From Salinimicrobium marinum (lineage in GTDB: Bacteria > Bacteroidota > Bacteroidia > Flavobacteriales > Flavobacteriaceae): 64,000 bases of DNA. Where the stretch lies: the NCBI RefSeq assembly GCF_014651535.1, contig NZ_BMXB01000004.1, positions 128,477 through 192,476 on the forward strand, read 5' to 3'. How positions within the stretch are numbered: the first letter of the stretch is position 1; the number at the start of each line of letters is the position of its first letter. The notes under the pieces are model-generated. The model was not told the DNA's origin and did no database searches. It worked only from the letters and a program-made list of their open reading frames with translations. Positions 44,246-52,412 of the stretch are shown here, piece by piece. The translations under genes and the position numbers were made by a program.

Positions 44246-44932
44246 TTGGAGAAAATAACCATAGCAATCGACGGATTTTCCTCTACAGGAAAAAGTACAG
44301 TAGCAAAACAGCTAGCAAAGGAATTAGGGTATGTGTATGTAGATACCGGAGCAATGTACAGGGCGGTTACATTATTTGCAATGAGAAAGTCCTATATAGA
44401 TGATGATGGTTTTGACAAAGAAGGCCTGGTGAATGATCTATCCCAAATCAGGTTACGGTTTGTATTTAATCCTGAAGCTGGTTTTGCTGAAATGTATCTG
44501 AATGATGAAAATGTAGAAAAAGAGATCAGGCAGATGGAAGTTTCCAGGTTTGTTAGTCAGGTAGCAGCTGTGCCCCAGGTACGTGAGATTCTGGTGGCTC
44601 AACAGCAGGAAATGGGCAGGGAAAAAGGGATAGTAATGGATGGTCGTGATATTGGAACCGTTGTTTTTCCGGATGCTGAACTGAAGATCTTTATGACCGC
44701 CAGTGCAGAAGAAAGGGCACAACGTAGGTTTAAGGAGCTTCAGGAGAGAGGGGAAGAGGTCACTTATGCAGCAGTACTTGAGAACGTGCAGCAGCGGGAT
44801 GAACTGGATACCACCCGAAAAGATTCTCCGCTGGTAAAGGCTGAAGACGCGATAGAAATCGATAATTCCCATCTTACACTTGCTGGACAATTTGAAAAGA
44901 TCCTGGAATTGTATGAGGGAACGAAGAAGTGA
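44246..44932 (+). CDS. cmk: Cytidylate kinase
   Basis: This 228-residue cytoplasmic kinase phosphorylates CMP and dCMP in pyrimidine nucleotide synthesis. Motifs: the P-loop GFSSTGKST at residues 9-17, then VDTGAMYRAV, VMDGRDIGTVVFPDA and RRFKELQERGEEVTYAAVLENVQQRD (LID region). The start must be TTG at 44246, because a TAA lies 18 bases upstream in frame and no ATG or GTG occurs before the P-loop. Relatives start with M-[KE]-KITIAIDG, which this start reproduces exactly. The rpsA gene follows after 437 bases, a common Bacteroidetes order. Confidence 0.95.
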   Translation: MEKITIAIDGFSSTGKSTVAKQLAKELGYVYVDTGAMYRAVTLFAMRKSYIDDDGFDKEGLVNDLSQIRLRFVFNPEAGFAEMYLNDENVEKEIRQMEVSRFVSQVAAVPQVREILVAQQQEMGREKGIVMDGRDIGTVVFPDAELKIFMTASAEERAQRRFKELQERGEEVTYAAVLENVQQRDELDTTRKDSPLVKAEDAIEIDNSHLTLAGQFEKILELYEGTKK

Positions 44933-45217
44933 AAGTTTTAATTTCAAATTCCAAAATCCATAATTCTGAAATAGGATATTTTGCACAACATTTATGGGGT
45001 GTTTACGTAAAGATCAAGTAAAATTGAAGAGAACAGAACAGCAAACAGTAAACAGGGAATAGAAAACAGTATACAGAAGACAAGTTCAGAAGGGCAAAAC
45101 ACCCACAAAGTTTTTTTAACTCACAACCCACAACTCACAATCAGCAACCGGATTCCCAAACCTCACGTCTCAGATCTGTAATCTCACATCTCATTTTTCA
45201 ACTTCCCCGATAAACAT

Positions 45218-45247
45218 TTGAAAATCACAAAATAAGTTGTATTTTTG
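45218..45247 (+). promoter_or_regulatory. rpsA promoter
   Basis: TTG at 45218-45220 and TATTTTTG at 45240-45247 are separated by exactly 19 bases. This is a full match to the Bacteroidetes consensus TTG-N19-TAnnTTTG, the clearest promoter in the window. Transcription would start near 45254, leaving a leader of about 115 bases. Confidence 0.85.
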
Positions 45248-45300
45248 CACACCTTTTGGCAATCTCAGGGAAGAGTAAAAGGGTTGTAAGTCAATTTATT

Positions 45301-45335
45301 AAGAACGCTTCTGTGTTTTTTTATTGCGCATTCTT
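45301..45335 (+). promoter_or_regulatory. Hairpin in the rpsA leader
   Basis: AAGAACGC (45301-45308) and GCGCATTCTT (45326-45335) form an 8-bp stem with a 2-base bulge, with a T-rich loop. It sits in the middle of the untranslated leader. S1 represses its own translation in E. coli by binding its leader, so a regulatory role is possible. Evidence here is only the fold. Confidence 0.35.
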
Positions 45336-45369
45336 CCGAAGAAAACAGGATACAAATAATTAATCAGCA

Positions 45370-47217
45370 ATGGCTGAAGAAAACAAAAATCAAGAAGTTC
45401 AGGATTCTCAGAACACTGAAGTTCAGGAAGTAGCAGGTATGGATACTGCTTCTCAACCGGAAACTGTTGCACAGCAACAAGATCCTGAATCTTTCTTAAA
45501 AGAATTCAACTGGCACAACTATGAAGAGGGGATCGACCCGATTGATGACAGTAAGCTGGAAGAATTTGAAAAGTTAGTAGCAGAAAATTTCGTTGACACT
45601 TTAGATGATGAAGTTACTACAGGTAAAGTAATCAACATTACAGATCGTGATGCGATTATTGACATTAATGCAAAGAGTGAAGGTGTAATTTCATTGAACG
45701 AATTCCGCTACAATCCAGATCTTAAAGTTGGAGATGAGGTTGAAGTGTTAATTGATGTACGTGAAGATGCAACAGGACAATTAATCCTTTCTCACCGTAA
45801 GGCTCGTGTTATTATGGCATGGGATCGTGTGAACAAAGCACATGATGAAAGTCTTATCGTAAACGGATTTGTAAAATGTCGTACCAAAGGTGGTATGATC
45901 GTAGATGTTTTTGGAATTGAAGCATTCCTTCCGGGATCACAGATTGATGTGAAGCCTATCAGGGATTACGATGCTTATGTAGGTAAAACAATGGAATTCA
46001 AAGTGGTTAAGATCAACCATGAATTCAAGAACGTTGTTGTTTCTCATAAAGCGCTTATCGAAGCAGATATTGAAGAGCAGAAGAAAGAGATCATTGGTCA
46101 GTTAGAAAAAGGTCAGGTACTTGAAGGTACTGTGAAAAACATTACTTCTTACGGAGTATTTGTTGATCTTGGTGGTGTTGACGGACTTGTTCACATTACA
46201 GATCTTTCATGGTCACGTATCAACCATCCAAACGAGATCGTTGAACTTGATCAAAAACTCAATGTTGTTATCCTTGACTTTGATGAGGCTAAAACAAGAA
46301 TCCAGCTTGGTCTTAAACAATTGAGCAAACACCCATGGGAAGCTTTAGATGAAGATCTTAAAGTTGGTGACAGAGTGAAAGGTAAAGTAGTTGTAATCGC
46401 AGATTACGGTGCATTTATCGAAGTCGCTGAAGGTGTTGAAGGTCTTATCCACGTTTCTGAAATGTCATGGAGCACGCACTTGCGTTCTGCACAGGATTTC
46501 GTAAATGTTGGTGATGAGGTTGAAGCTCAAATCCTTACGTTAGACCGTGAAGACAGAAAAATGTCCCTTGGTATCAAGCAATTGACTCCAGACCCATGGA
46601 CAGATATCACATCTAAATATCCTGTAGGTTCAAGGCATAATGGTATTGTTCGTAACTTCACCAATTTCGGAGTATTCGTTGAGTTGGAAGAAGGTATCGA
46701 CGGACTTATCTATATCTCTGATCTTTCTTGGACCAAGAAGATCAAGCACCCAAGTGAATTCACTAATGTAGGCGATAAACTTGATGTGGTTGTTCTAGAA
46801 TTGGACGTTGAAGGTCGTAAGCTAAGCTTAGGTCACAAACAAACTGAGTCTAACCCTTGGGATAAATACGAATCTGAATTCGCTGTAGGAACTACTCATA
46901 CTGCTGAAATTTCAGAGATCGTTGACAAAGGTGCGACTATCGAGTTTAATGAAGACATCACTGCTTTTGTTCCAACCCGTCACCTTGAAAAAGAAGATGG
47001 TAACAAACTGAAGCAAGGAGAGTCTGCAGAATTCCAAATCATTGAATTCAATAAAGAATTCAAGCGTGTAGTAGCATCTCATACTGCTATTCACAGAGAA
47101 GAGGAGCAGCAAATCGTTAAGCAAGCTGCCAAGAAAGCTGCACAAAATGACAAAACCACTATTGGTGATGTTAATGCAGATCTTCAGGCACTTAAAGATA
47201 AAATGGAAGGAAAATAA
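45370..47217 (+). CDS. rpsA: 30S ribosomal protein S1
   Basis: The 615-residue protein consists of repeated S1 domains. Full copies include GTVKNITSYGVFVDLGGVDGLVHITDLSW (about residue 252), KGKVVVIADYGAFIEVAEGVEGLIHVSEMSW (about 337) and GIVRNFTNFGVFVELEEGIDGLIYISDLSW (about 425). Further, weaker domains lie on both sides, giving about six. The N-terminus is an acidic, glutamine-rich extension (to about residue 45), found in Bacteroidetes copies. It binds mRNA at the 30S subunit. Bacteroidetes lack Shine-Dalgarno use, so S1 may be especially important there. It follows cmk and ends in a strong terminator. Confidence 0.97.
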   Translation: MAEENKNQEVQDSQNTEVQEVAGMDTASQPETVAQQQDPESFLKEFNWHNYEEGIDPIDDSKLEEFEKLVAENFVDTLDDEVTTGKVINITDRDAIIDINAKSEGVISLNEFRYNPDLKVGDEVEVLIDVREDATGQLILSHRKARVIMAWDRVNKAHDESLIVNGFVKCRTKGGMIVDVFGIEAFLPGSQIDVKPIRDYDAYVGKTMEFKVVKINHEFKNVVVSHKALIEADIEEQKKEIIGQLEKGQVLEGTVKNITSYGVFVDLGGVDGLVHITDLSWSRINHPNEIVELDQKLNVVILDFDEAKTRIQLGLKQLSKHPWEALDEDLKVGDRVKGKVVVIADYGAFIEVAEGVEGLIHVSEMSWSTHLRSAQDFVNVGDEVEAQILTLDREDRKMSLGIKQLTPDPWTDITSKYPVGSRHNGIVRNFTNFGVFVELEEGIDGLIYISDLSWTKKIKHPSEFTNVGDKLDVVVLELDVEGRKLSLGHKQTESNPWDKYESEFAVGTTHTAEISEIVDKGATIEFNEDITAFVPTRHLEKEDGNKLKQGESAEFQIIEFNKEFKRVVASHTAIHREEEQQIVKQAAKKAAQNDKTTIGDVNADLQALKDKMEGK

Positions 47218-47278
47218 TCCATTCCCGCGTAGGTAGGAATTTTTTCACGCAAGTGAAGATCATTTTAGAATAGAAAGA

Positions 47279-47313
47279 AAAACCTTCTTAGAGCAATCTA
47301 AGGAGGTTTTTTT
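47279..47313 (+). terminator. Rho-independent terminator of rpsA
   Basis: AACCTTCTTAGA and TCTAAGGAGGTT form a 12-bp stem with one G-U pair and loop GCAA, followed by seven T. It lies about 60 bases after the rpsA stop. Confidence 0.88.
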
Positions 47314-47459
47314 ATGAGCTTATGTCAGATGAGGCTGGCTTGGATTCAGATGAAGATTATAGAGCTTAAACCTGAAACTTTAAACATTTTTTGGGAATAG
47401 AGTTTTGGTGATTTCCTGTATTCAGAGTATTTTCTACTATCAATCCAAATATAAGTGCA

Positions 47460-48455
47460 ATGAATAAAAGTATTCTTTTTGTAAACCGCCCTAAAGGTAA
47501 ACCTTCCCTGGATGATTTTAAGATCGTGGAAGAAGACGATCCGCAGCCGGGCGATGGCGAACTTCTTTTAAAATCTGTATATATTTCTGTAGATCCATAC
47601 CTGCGTGGCAGAATGCGGGATGAGGAATCTTACATTCCGCCTTTTGAACTGAATGAGCCACTGGAATCAATGGTGGTGGCAGAAGTAATGGAATCGAAGA
47701 ATGAGCATTTTAAAAGAGGGGAATACGTAAGCGGAATGCTGAAATGGAAAGAATACCAGACTTCCAGAGGAAACGGATTAAATAAGGTGGATAAGAATGC
47801 AGCTGCTTTATCGGCATATCTCGGCATTCTTGGACTTACAGGCTTAACTGCATACCTGGCGCTGGAAAAGATTGGGAATTTGAAAGAAGGTGAGACTTTG
47901 CTGGTTTCCGGAGCTGCAGGAGCAGTGGGCAGTGTTGCAGGACAAATTGGAAAACTAAGAGGCTGTAAAGTTGTTGGTATTGCCGGGAGTGATGAAAAGA
48001 TAGATCACATCGAATTTAAATTTGGCTATGATGAAGGGATCAATTATAAATCTACCGATAATATGGCAGAGGCCATCCATACTGCGTGTCCTGATGGCGT
48101 AGATGTCTATTTTGATAATGTTGGGGGTGAGATACTCGATGCAGCGTTGGCAAATATAAATAAAGATGCCAGGATCATTAATTGTGGTGCAATCGCAAGT
48201 TATAATGAAAAGAAAATACCTACCGGTCCACGTCCTGAAGGAGCTCTCATTAAAAATACAGCCCTGATGCAAGGTTTTCTCATTCGGGATCATGCCAAGG
48301 ATTTCGGGTTGGCGATAAGGCAACTGGCAACATGGTTACAAGAAGGAAAACTAAGATATGATGAAACTGTTGTTGAAGGATTTGAAAATACACCCCAGGC
48401 ATTTCTTGATTTATTCGATGGGAAAAATCAGGGGAAAATGGTGGTGAAAGTTTAA
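47460..48455 (+). CDS. NADP-dependent oxidoreductase, MDR superfamily (CurA/LTB4DH-like)
   Basis: This 331-residue enzyme of the medium-chain dehydrogenase/reductase superfamily resembles CurA and leukotriene B4 12-hydroxydehydrogenase. Motifs: VYISVDPYLRGRM near residue 45, YLGILGLTGLTAYLALEKIG at about 120-140, the nucleotide-binding GAAGAVGSVAGQIGKLRG and VYFDNVGGEILDAAL. Zinc-binding cysteines are absent, as expected for this group. It would reduce alpha,beta-unsaturated carbonyl compounds with NADPH. It is a single gene followed by a clear terminator. Confidence 0.93.
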   Translation: MNKSILFVNRPKGKPSLDDFKIVEEDDPQPGDGELLLKSVYISVDPYLRGRMRDEESYIPPFELNEPLESMVVAEVMESKNEHFKRGEYVSGMLKWKEYQTSRGNGLNKVDKNAAALSAYLGILGLTGLTAYLALEKIGNLKEGETLLVSGAAGAVGSVAGQIGKLRGCKVVGIAGSDEKIDHIEFKFGYDEGINYKSTDNMAEAIHTACPDGVDVYFDNVGGEILDAALANINKDARIINCGAIASYNEKKIPTGPRPEGALIKNTALMQGFLIRDHAKDFGLAIRQLATWLQEGKLRYDETVVEGFENTPQAFLDLFDGKNQGKMVVKV

Positions 48456-48536
48456 CAGCAGCTGTTCTCAATTCATCTGAAAAAAGATCACTGAATTGGG
48501 ATATCATCGAGAGCCGAATTCAGTATTAAAAATAAG

Positions 48537-48575
48537 AAGCCTGAAGTAACATTTTAATATGTGCTTCAGGCTTTG
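48537..48575. terminator. Bidirectional terminator between the reductase and GAF-PAS genes
   Basis: AAGCCTGAAG (48537-48546) and CTTCAGGCTT (48564-48573) form a perfect 10-bp stem. It lies between two convergent genes, ending 24 bases before the stop of the minus-strand gene, and can serve both. Confidence 0.75.
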
Positions 48576-48599
48576 TATTTAAATTATTTGTGCAAACCT

Positions 48600-49727
48600 T
48601 TAATCTTCTTGTAATCCGGCAGAAATTTCAGATTTAATCATTGATTTTCTTTGAGAGTATACCTCATTGAGTTTTCTGATATAACGGTCCATTTCTTCAG
48701 AAACAGCTTTTATTTTAGAAACATGTTTTTTCAGGGTTTCTGAATCAAGATCGTAATCGTCAATGGTGCTGGTAAGCCCCAGCATATTTGCCACAGGTTT
48801 TCTCATTACATGGGAAATATCAAACAGAATTTGCTCCAGCGTGTTCACATATTCTTTACGCTCGGTAATATTCTGGAAATTGCCATACCAAACCACGGTG
48901 CCATTCTCCATTTTTTCAGGCTTTGCAATAACCCAATGCCAAGCCGGCTTTCCGTCTTCAGAAATAACTTTGTATTCTTTATTCCAGATACTCCCGTTTG
49001 TATAAGATTCCATTAAACTGGCCTGCAGCATTTCAAGATCATCGGGATGAACCACATCAAAAGCGATAGCGGCGTTTTTTCGAACTTTGTGTAGATCAAT
49101 TCCGGGATGTATGTCATTAAATCCTTTGCTTAGAAACGGAAAATACATTTTCCCTTCTTTGGTCATCTCCAGCTGAAAGATAGCACCGGGAGCGTGATTG
49201 GTAAGTTTGTTCAGCCTTGCAGCATTTCCTTCGATCATATTCTCCTGCTCGAGCAGTAGCTTTCTTGTCTCCAGGTGATTCATTATTTTCTTAGCCAGGA
49301 GCATTAAGGCTGCTTTTTGAGTTTCGGTAATCTTTCTTGGCTTATTATCTATAATGCAAAGAGTACCAAGTATATTTCCAGTAGCCGTTTCCAGAGGCGC
49401 TCCTGCATAAAATCTTATATGAGGACTGCCAACAACTAAAGGATTGCTTTTAAATCGTTTATCGATCAAAGAATCCTCGATTACAAGTACCTCCTTTGGA
49501 TTATGCATGGTATGCTGGCAAATGGAATGTTCCCGGGAAATTTCGGTAACCTCCAGGCCATGATTCGCTTTAAACCATTGTCTTTTCTCTCCAATGAGGG
49601 ATAGCAGTGAAATGGGGGTATCGCATATTGCAGAAGCGATTTCTACCAACTCGTCAAATTCTGCCTCTGGGGCACTGTCGAGAATTTTGAAACTTTCCAG
49701 TTCCTGTAACCTTAAAGATTCATTCAT
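48600..49727 (-). CDS. GAF-PAS sensor protein with a histidine-kinase-like helix but no ATPase domain
   Basis: The start at 49727 is preferred. A Bacteroidetes -7 box lies upstream at 49809-49802, inside the longer open frame, and this ATG begins the usual conserved segment (MNESLRLQELESFKILDSAPEAEFDELV). The 375-residue product has a GAF domain at about 20-160 (CDTPISLLSLIGEKRQWFKA... GTLCIIDNKPRKITE). A PAS fold with PAC follows at about 175-290 (EYKVISEDGKPAWHWVIAKP, YGNFQNITERKEYVN), then a HisKA-like helix pair with DISHVMRKPVANMLGL. The protein ends about 75 residues later, without the N, G1, F or G2 boxes of HATPase_c. It cannot phosphorylate itself. It may act as an adaptor or phosphotransfer partner. 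Confidence 0.8.
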   Translation of the reverse strand: MNESLRLQELESFKILDSAPEAEFDELVEIASAICDTPISLLSLIGEKRQWFKANHGLEVTEISREHSICQHTMHNPKEVLVIEDSLIDKRFKSNPLVVGSPHIRFYAGAPLETATGNILGTLCIIDNKPRKITETQKAALMLLAKKIMNHLETRKLLLEQENMIEGNAARLNKLTNHAPGAIFQLEMTKEGKMYFPFLSKGFNDIHPGIDLHKVRKNAAIAFDVVHPDDLEMLQASLMESYTNGSIWNKEYKVISEDGKPAWHWVIAKPEKMENGTVVWYGNFQNITERKEYVNTLEQILFDISHVMRKPVANMLGLTSTIDDYDLDSETLKKHVSKIKAVSEEMDRYIRKLNEVYSQRKSMIKSEISAGLQED

Positions 49728-49801
49728 TACTATCTGCTTATCGTTTTCACTATCCGAAAATTGATCCTGAAGTGGATTTTTTAACCGTGGATCTAAGGGT
49801 G

Positions 49802-49809
49802 CAAAAATA
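49802..49809 (-). promoter_or_regulatory. -7 box (TATTTTTG) of the GAF-PAS gene
   Basis: Read on the minus strand, TATTTTTG matches TAnnTTTG and is followed by CACCC, a frequent context near flavobacterial transcription starts. No clear TTG lies at the usual distance. It places the transcription start between the two possible start codons and so favours the shorter protein. Confidence 0.5.
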
Positions 49810-50043
49810 ATCCTTTTTCTGAAAAGGAATTTGTAAAAATTTAAAATCACCTTTTCTGTAGGTGTTGAATTTGAGGTAATTACAGAAATGTAGTCTATAT
49901 TTCCTATTATATTCAAGTATAGAGGCTATAAGATCTTCTTTATTCTCCTGAAAATGGAAATGCCCTACCTCGCCTTGCCCGAAGATAGCTTTTGGAAATT
50001 TTACATCTTTGGAATGAGTATATATCCTGGCCGAAACAAAAAA

Positions 50044-50066
50044 ATCCTGAACGTGGAGTTCAGGAT
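50044..50066 (-). terminator. Second minus-strand terminator
   Basis: ATCCTGAAC and GTTCAGGAT form a perfect 9-bp stem with a 5-base loop. On the minus strand a run of seven T follows. It lies 35 bases beyond the main terminator and would act as a backup for the cold-shock-domain gene. Confidence 0.7.
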
Positions 50067-50100
50067 GGGAGGAGGAAATATTTTTATTGATTTATAAAAC

Positions 50101-50136
50101 AAAAATGTCCGGCGATTTCGTTCGCCGGACATTTTT
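50101..50136. terminator. Terminator of the cold-shock-domain gene
   Basis: AAAAATGTCCGGCGA and TCGCCGGACATTTTT form a perfect 15-bp stem with loop TTTCGT. It is 33 bases after the stop of the minus-strand gene, and the stem itself supplies the T-run on both strands. Confidence 0.9.
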
Positions 50137-50168
50137 GTGGTAGTTAAAAACCGAATGGTTTTTATATG

Positions 50169-50720
50169 CTATTCTTTGTCGTCTTCGTCTTCCTGGTCAA
50201 CTTCGCTTTCCTTCTCCTGATTTTGTTCAACTTCATTGGGTTCTTTTACCTCTTTGGGTTTTTCCTCTTTATAAAGCTTAACATTTACAGCGTTGAGACC
50301 TTTTTGTCCCATTTCGGTTTCAAAACTAACTTTGTCACCTTCTCCTACCTCGTCTTCCAATCCATTGATGTGAACAAAAATACTTTCCTGGTTGGCATGG
50401 TCTTTAATGAACCCATAACCTTTTGAATCGTTGAAAAAAGTGACCGTACCTTTCCTTACAAGGTCTTCCGGCTCTATATCTTCTCTTTTTGTGGCACCAA
50501 GCTGAATATCTTCAGCCTTGATCTTTTTCTTCTTCGTAGGATCTGGTGGAGTATCTGTTAAATGTCCATTCTCATCCACATAAGCCAGCATGTCTTCGAA
50601 ACTTTTTCCTTTTTCAGAATTCGCTTTACGCTCTTTTCTTTTAAGTTCCTTTTCCTGCTTCTTTTTCAGCTTTTTCTTTTCTTTTTCTTTTTTATTAGAG
50701 GTTTCTTGTGATCTACCCAT
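50169..50720 (-). CDS. Cold-shock-domain protein with basic N-terminal extension
   Basis: The ATG at 50720 (MGRSQETSNKKEKEKKKLKK) is used because the longer frame adds 27 residues without features. Residues 8-38 are lysine-rich. Residues 89-150 are a cold-shock domain (KGTVTFFNDSKGYGFIKD with RNP1 KGYGFI, then SIFVHI as RNP2, and VSFETEMGQKGLNAVNV). The C-terminal 30 residues are acidic. The domain binds single-stranded RNA and DNA; the basic arm may increase affinity. The gene lies beside two DEAD-box helicase genes, which suggests joint RNA remodelling, perhaps in the cold. Confidence 0.9.
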   Translation of the reverse strand: MGRSQETSNKKEKEKKKLKKKQEKELKRKERKANSEKGKSFEDMLAYVDENGHLTDTPPDPTKKKKIKAEDIQLGATKREDIEPEDLVRKGTVTFFNDSKGYGFIKDHANQESIFVHINGLEDEVGEGDKVSFETEMGQKGLNAVNVKLYKEEKPKEVKEPNEVEQNQEKESEVDQEDEDDKE

Positions 50721-50863
50721 GTACTTATTTTGGTTTATTTTAAATGTGATACTGCAAATCGGTGCAGTTTCCGGAGAAGTTTTTACATCGACCTGATACA
50801 AAGATAATTAAATTAATTGTTCTTTTTATCTTTCCCGGTCCACTTAAGAACATCTCTTGGTGT

Positions 50864-52060
50864 TTATGCTCTTCTCCTTTGTCTGTTCCCGTTTCGCGGC
50901 CTCTGAGTTTCCTTTTGGGGAACAGCATTTTCATCTAGTGGAAAAGGGTGTCCCTGTACCACAGGAATTTTTATGGATGCTAGTTTTTCGATGTTTTTAA
51001 GGTCAACTCTTTCTTCTGCGGCGCAAAAAGAAATGGCAATTCCTTTATTTCCGGCTCTTCCGGTACGTCCAATGCGGTGAACATAGGTTTCCGGAACATT
51101 GGGTAAATCGAAATTGAAAACGTGTGTAAGTTCATCAATATCAATTCCGCGGGCAGCAATATCTGTTGCAACCAGCACATTTAGATTTCCGTTTTTGAAG
51201 CTTTTTAAGGCATTCTGGCGGGCATTCTGACTTTTATTTCCATGAATGGCAGCCGATTTGAAATCTGATTTGCTAAGGAATTTCGCTACTTTATCTGCAC
51301 CGTGTTTGGTACGCGTAAATACAAGCGCCGTAGAAATATCATTTTCTTCCAGCAGGTGAAGTAAAAGTTTACGCTTATCGGGTTTATTGGTGAAATAAAT
51401 GCTTTGTTCGATTTTATCTACTGTAGAAGATGGTGGAGTAACTTCTACTTTGGCAGGATCCTTTAAAAGCATGTTCGCAAGATTCTGTATTTCCTGTGGC
51501 ATAGTGGCCGAGAAAAACAGGGTTTGCCGCTTTGCCGGAAGACTTTTGATCACTTTCTTAACATCGTGAATAAATCCCATATCCAGCATTCTGTCAGCTT
51601 CGTCCAAAACAAAGATCTCCAGTTGCTTTAAATCAACATGGCCCTGGTTCATTAGATCCAGTAACCTTCCGGGAGTAGCGACTAAAATGTCCACCCCGCG
51701 TCGAAGTTTATTTACCTGGGTAACCTGTGAAACTCCGCCAAAAATGACAGCATGTGAAGGTTTGGTATACTTTCCATAAGCAGCAAGGCTTTCTTCAATT
51801 TGTATGGCAAGTTCCCTTGTTGGTGTTAATATAAGGGCTTTTACACCTTTTCTATGATTTTTCTGCTCATCGAGGATCTGTAAGATTGGGATCCCGAAGG
51901 CAGCAGTTTTTCCTGTTCCTGTTTGGGCAACTCCAAGAAGATCTCTTCCTTTTAATACCAAAGGTATGGACTGTTGCTGAATAGGAGTGGGGGTAGTATA
52001 TCCCTGGGCGTCTAGTGCTTTAAGGATAGGTTGTGTTAATTCTAAATTTTTAAATGACAT
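50864..52060 (-). CDS. DEAD-box RNA helicase (RhlE-like)
   Basis: This 398-residue helicase has the full DEAD-box set: the Q motif ([10 protein letters not shown]), AQTGTGKT at residues 45-52, [27 protein letters not shown] in [15 protein letters not shown] in [15 protein letters not shown] and [10 protein letters not shown]. The short tail ([10 protein letters not shown]) is basic. The order and length match RhlE-type helicases, which act in ribosome assembly and mRNA turnover. On the minus strand a TATATTTG box lies at 52180-52173, giving a leader of about 100 bases, as in cold-induced genes. It converges with nothing and is divergent from a second helicase gene. Confidence 0.95.
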   Translation of the reverse strand: MSFKNLELTQPILKALDAQGYTTPTPIQQQSIPLVLKGRDLLGVAQTGTGKTAAFGIPILQILDEQKNHRKGVKALILTPTRELAIQIEESLAAYGKYTKPSHAVIFGGVSQVTQVNKLRRGVDILVATPGRLLDLMNQGHVDLKQLEIFVLDEADRMLDMGFIHDVKKVIKSLPAKRQTLFFSATMPQEIQNLANMLLKDPAKVEVTPPSSTVDKIEQSIYFTNKPDKRKLLLHLLEENDISTALVFTRTKHGADKVAKFLSKSDFKSAAIHGNKSQNARQNALKSFKNGNLNVLVATDIAARGIDIDELTHVFNFDLPNVPETYVHRIGRTGRAGNKGIAISFCAAEERVDLKNIEKLASIKIPVVQGHPFPLDENAVPQKETQRPRNGNRQRRRA

Positions 52061-52172
52061 TAATTGTATATAAAATGCTGGAAAAGACGTTGCATTTTCT
52101 GAATCAGCGGATTGATTTTTATTATTCTAAACCGGCTTACAACCTGCCGTGTCTTTCGCGTAAAGAAGAACG

Positions 52173-52180
52173 CAAATATA
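52173..52180 (-). promoter_or_regulatory. -7 box (TATATTTG) of the minus-strand helicase gene
   Basis: TATATTTG followed by CG on the minus strand matches the Bacteroidetes -7 consensus. No exact TTG occurs 19 bases upstream. Confidence 0.5.
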
Positions 52181-52387
52181 GCGTTTTTTATTAAGGAAGA
52201 ATTTGTGTAGAAATTTAGTGGGATTTAATCCTTAAACGCAGCTCCATTTTTCACGTTTAAGATACCTTTCAGCAGTGTGCAAAACAGGTGCCACAAATGA
52301 TTTTGATGCCTTTTCTTTTTGTGATAACCTAAAAACCTTTCTTCTGAAAAATATATTTATCCGGAAATATTCCTTCTGAATTAACCT

Positions 52388-52395
52388 TATCTTTG
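52388..52395 (+). promoter_or_regulatory. -7 box (TATCTTTG) of the plus-strand helicase gene
   Basis: TATCTTTG matches TAnnTTTG and lies 17 bases before the ATG, so the transcript would have a very short leader. The upstream TTG is not clear. Confidence 0.5.
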
Positions 52396-52412
52396 CCAGA
52401 TAAACTTAGTGT

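Larger units (their letters stand above)
44933..45369. other. Intergenic region with low-complexity repeats and the rpsA leader
   Basis: The part 45025-45080 is made of AACAG-like repeats (GAACAGAACAGCAAACAGTA and similar). The part 45119-45197 has CTCACAACC/CTCACGTCTCA/ATCTCACATCTCA units, like the tracts at about 467-483, 54360-54375 and 58698-58708. These do not encode a protein. The rpsA promoter (45218-45247) and a leader hairpin (45301-45335) are listed separately. Confidence 0.6.
49728..50168. other. Intergenic region with promoter and tandem terminators
   Basis: Holds the -7 box of the GAF-PAS gene and two hairpins, listed separately. A 47-codon open frame at 49954-50097 (plus strand) is interrupted in concept by the terminator hairpin within it and is not called a gene. 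Confidence 0.55.
52061..52412. other. Divergent promoter region between two DEAD-box helicase genes
   Basis: Contains a minus-strand -7 box TATATTTG (52180-52173) and a plus-strand TATCTTTG (52388-52395). The minus-strand leader is about 100 bases and the plus-strand leader only about 10. No gene is present. Confidence 0.6.

Noticed and set aside
45000-45200. Possible CRISPR-like repeats (AACAG and CTCACA units)
   Set aside because: Units are short, irregular and lack spacers of constant length; no cas gene is present in the window.
49954-50097. 47-codon plus-strand frame starting MEMPYLALPED
   Set aside because: A terminator hairpin with a T-run lies inside it, and no second evidence for a gene was found.
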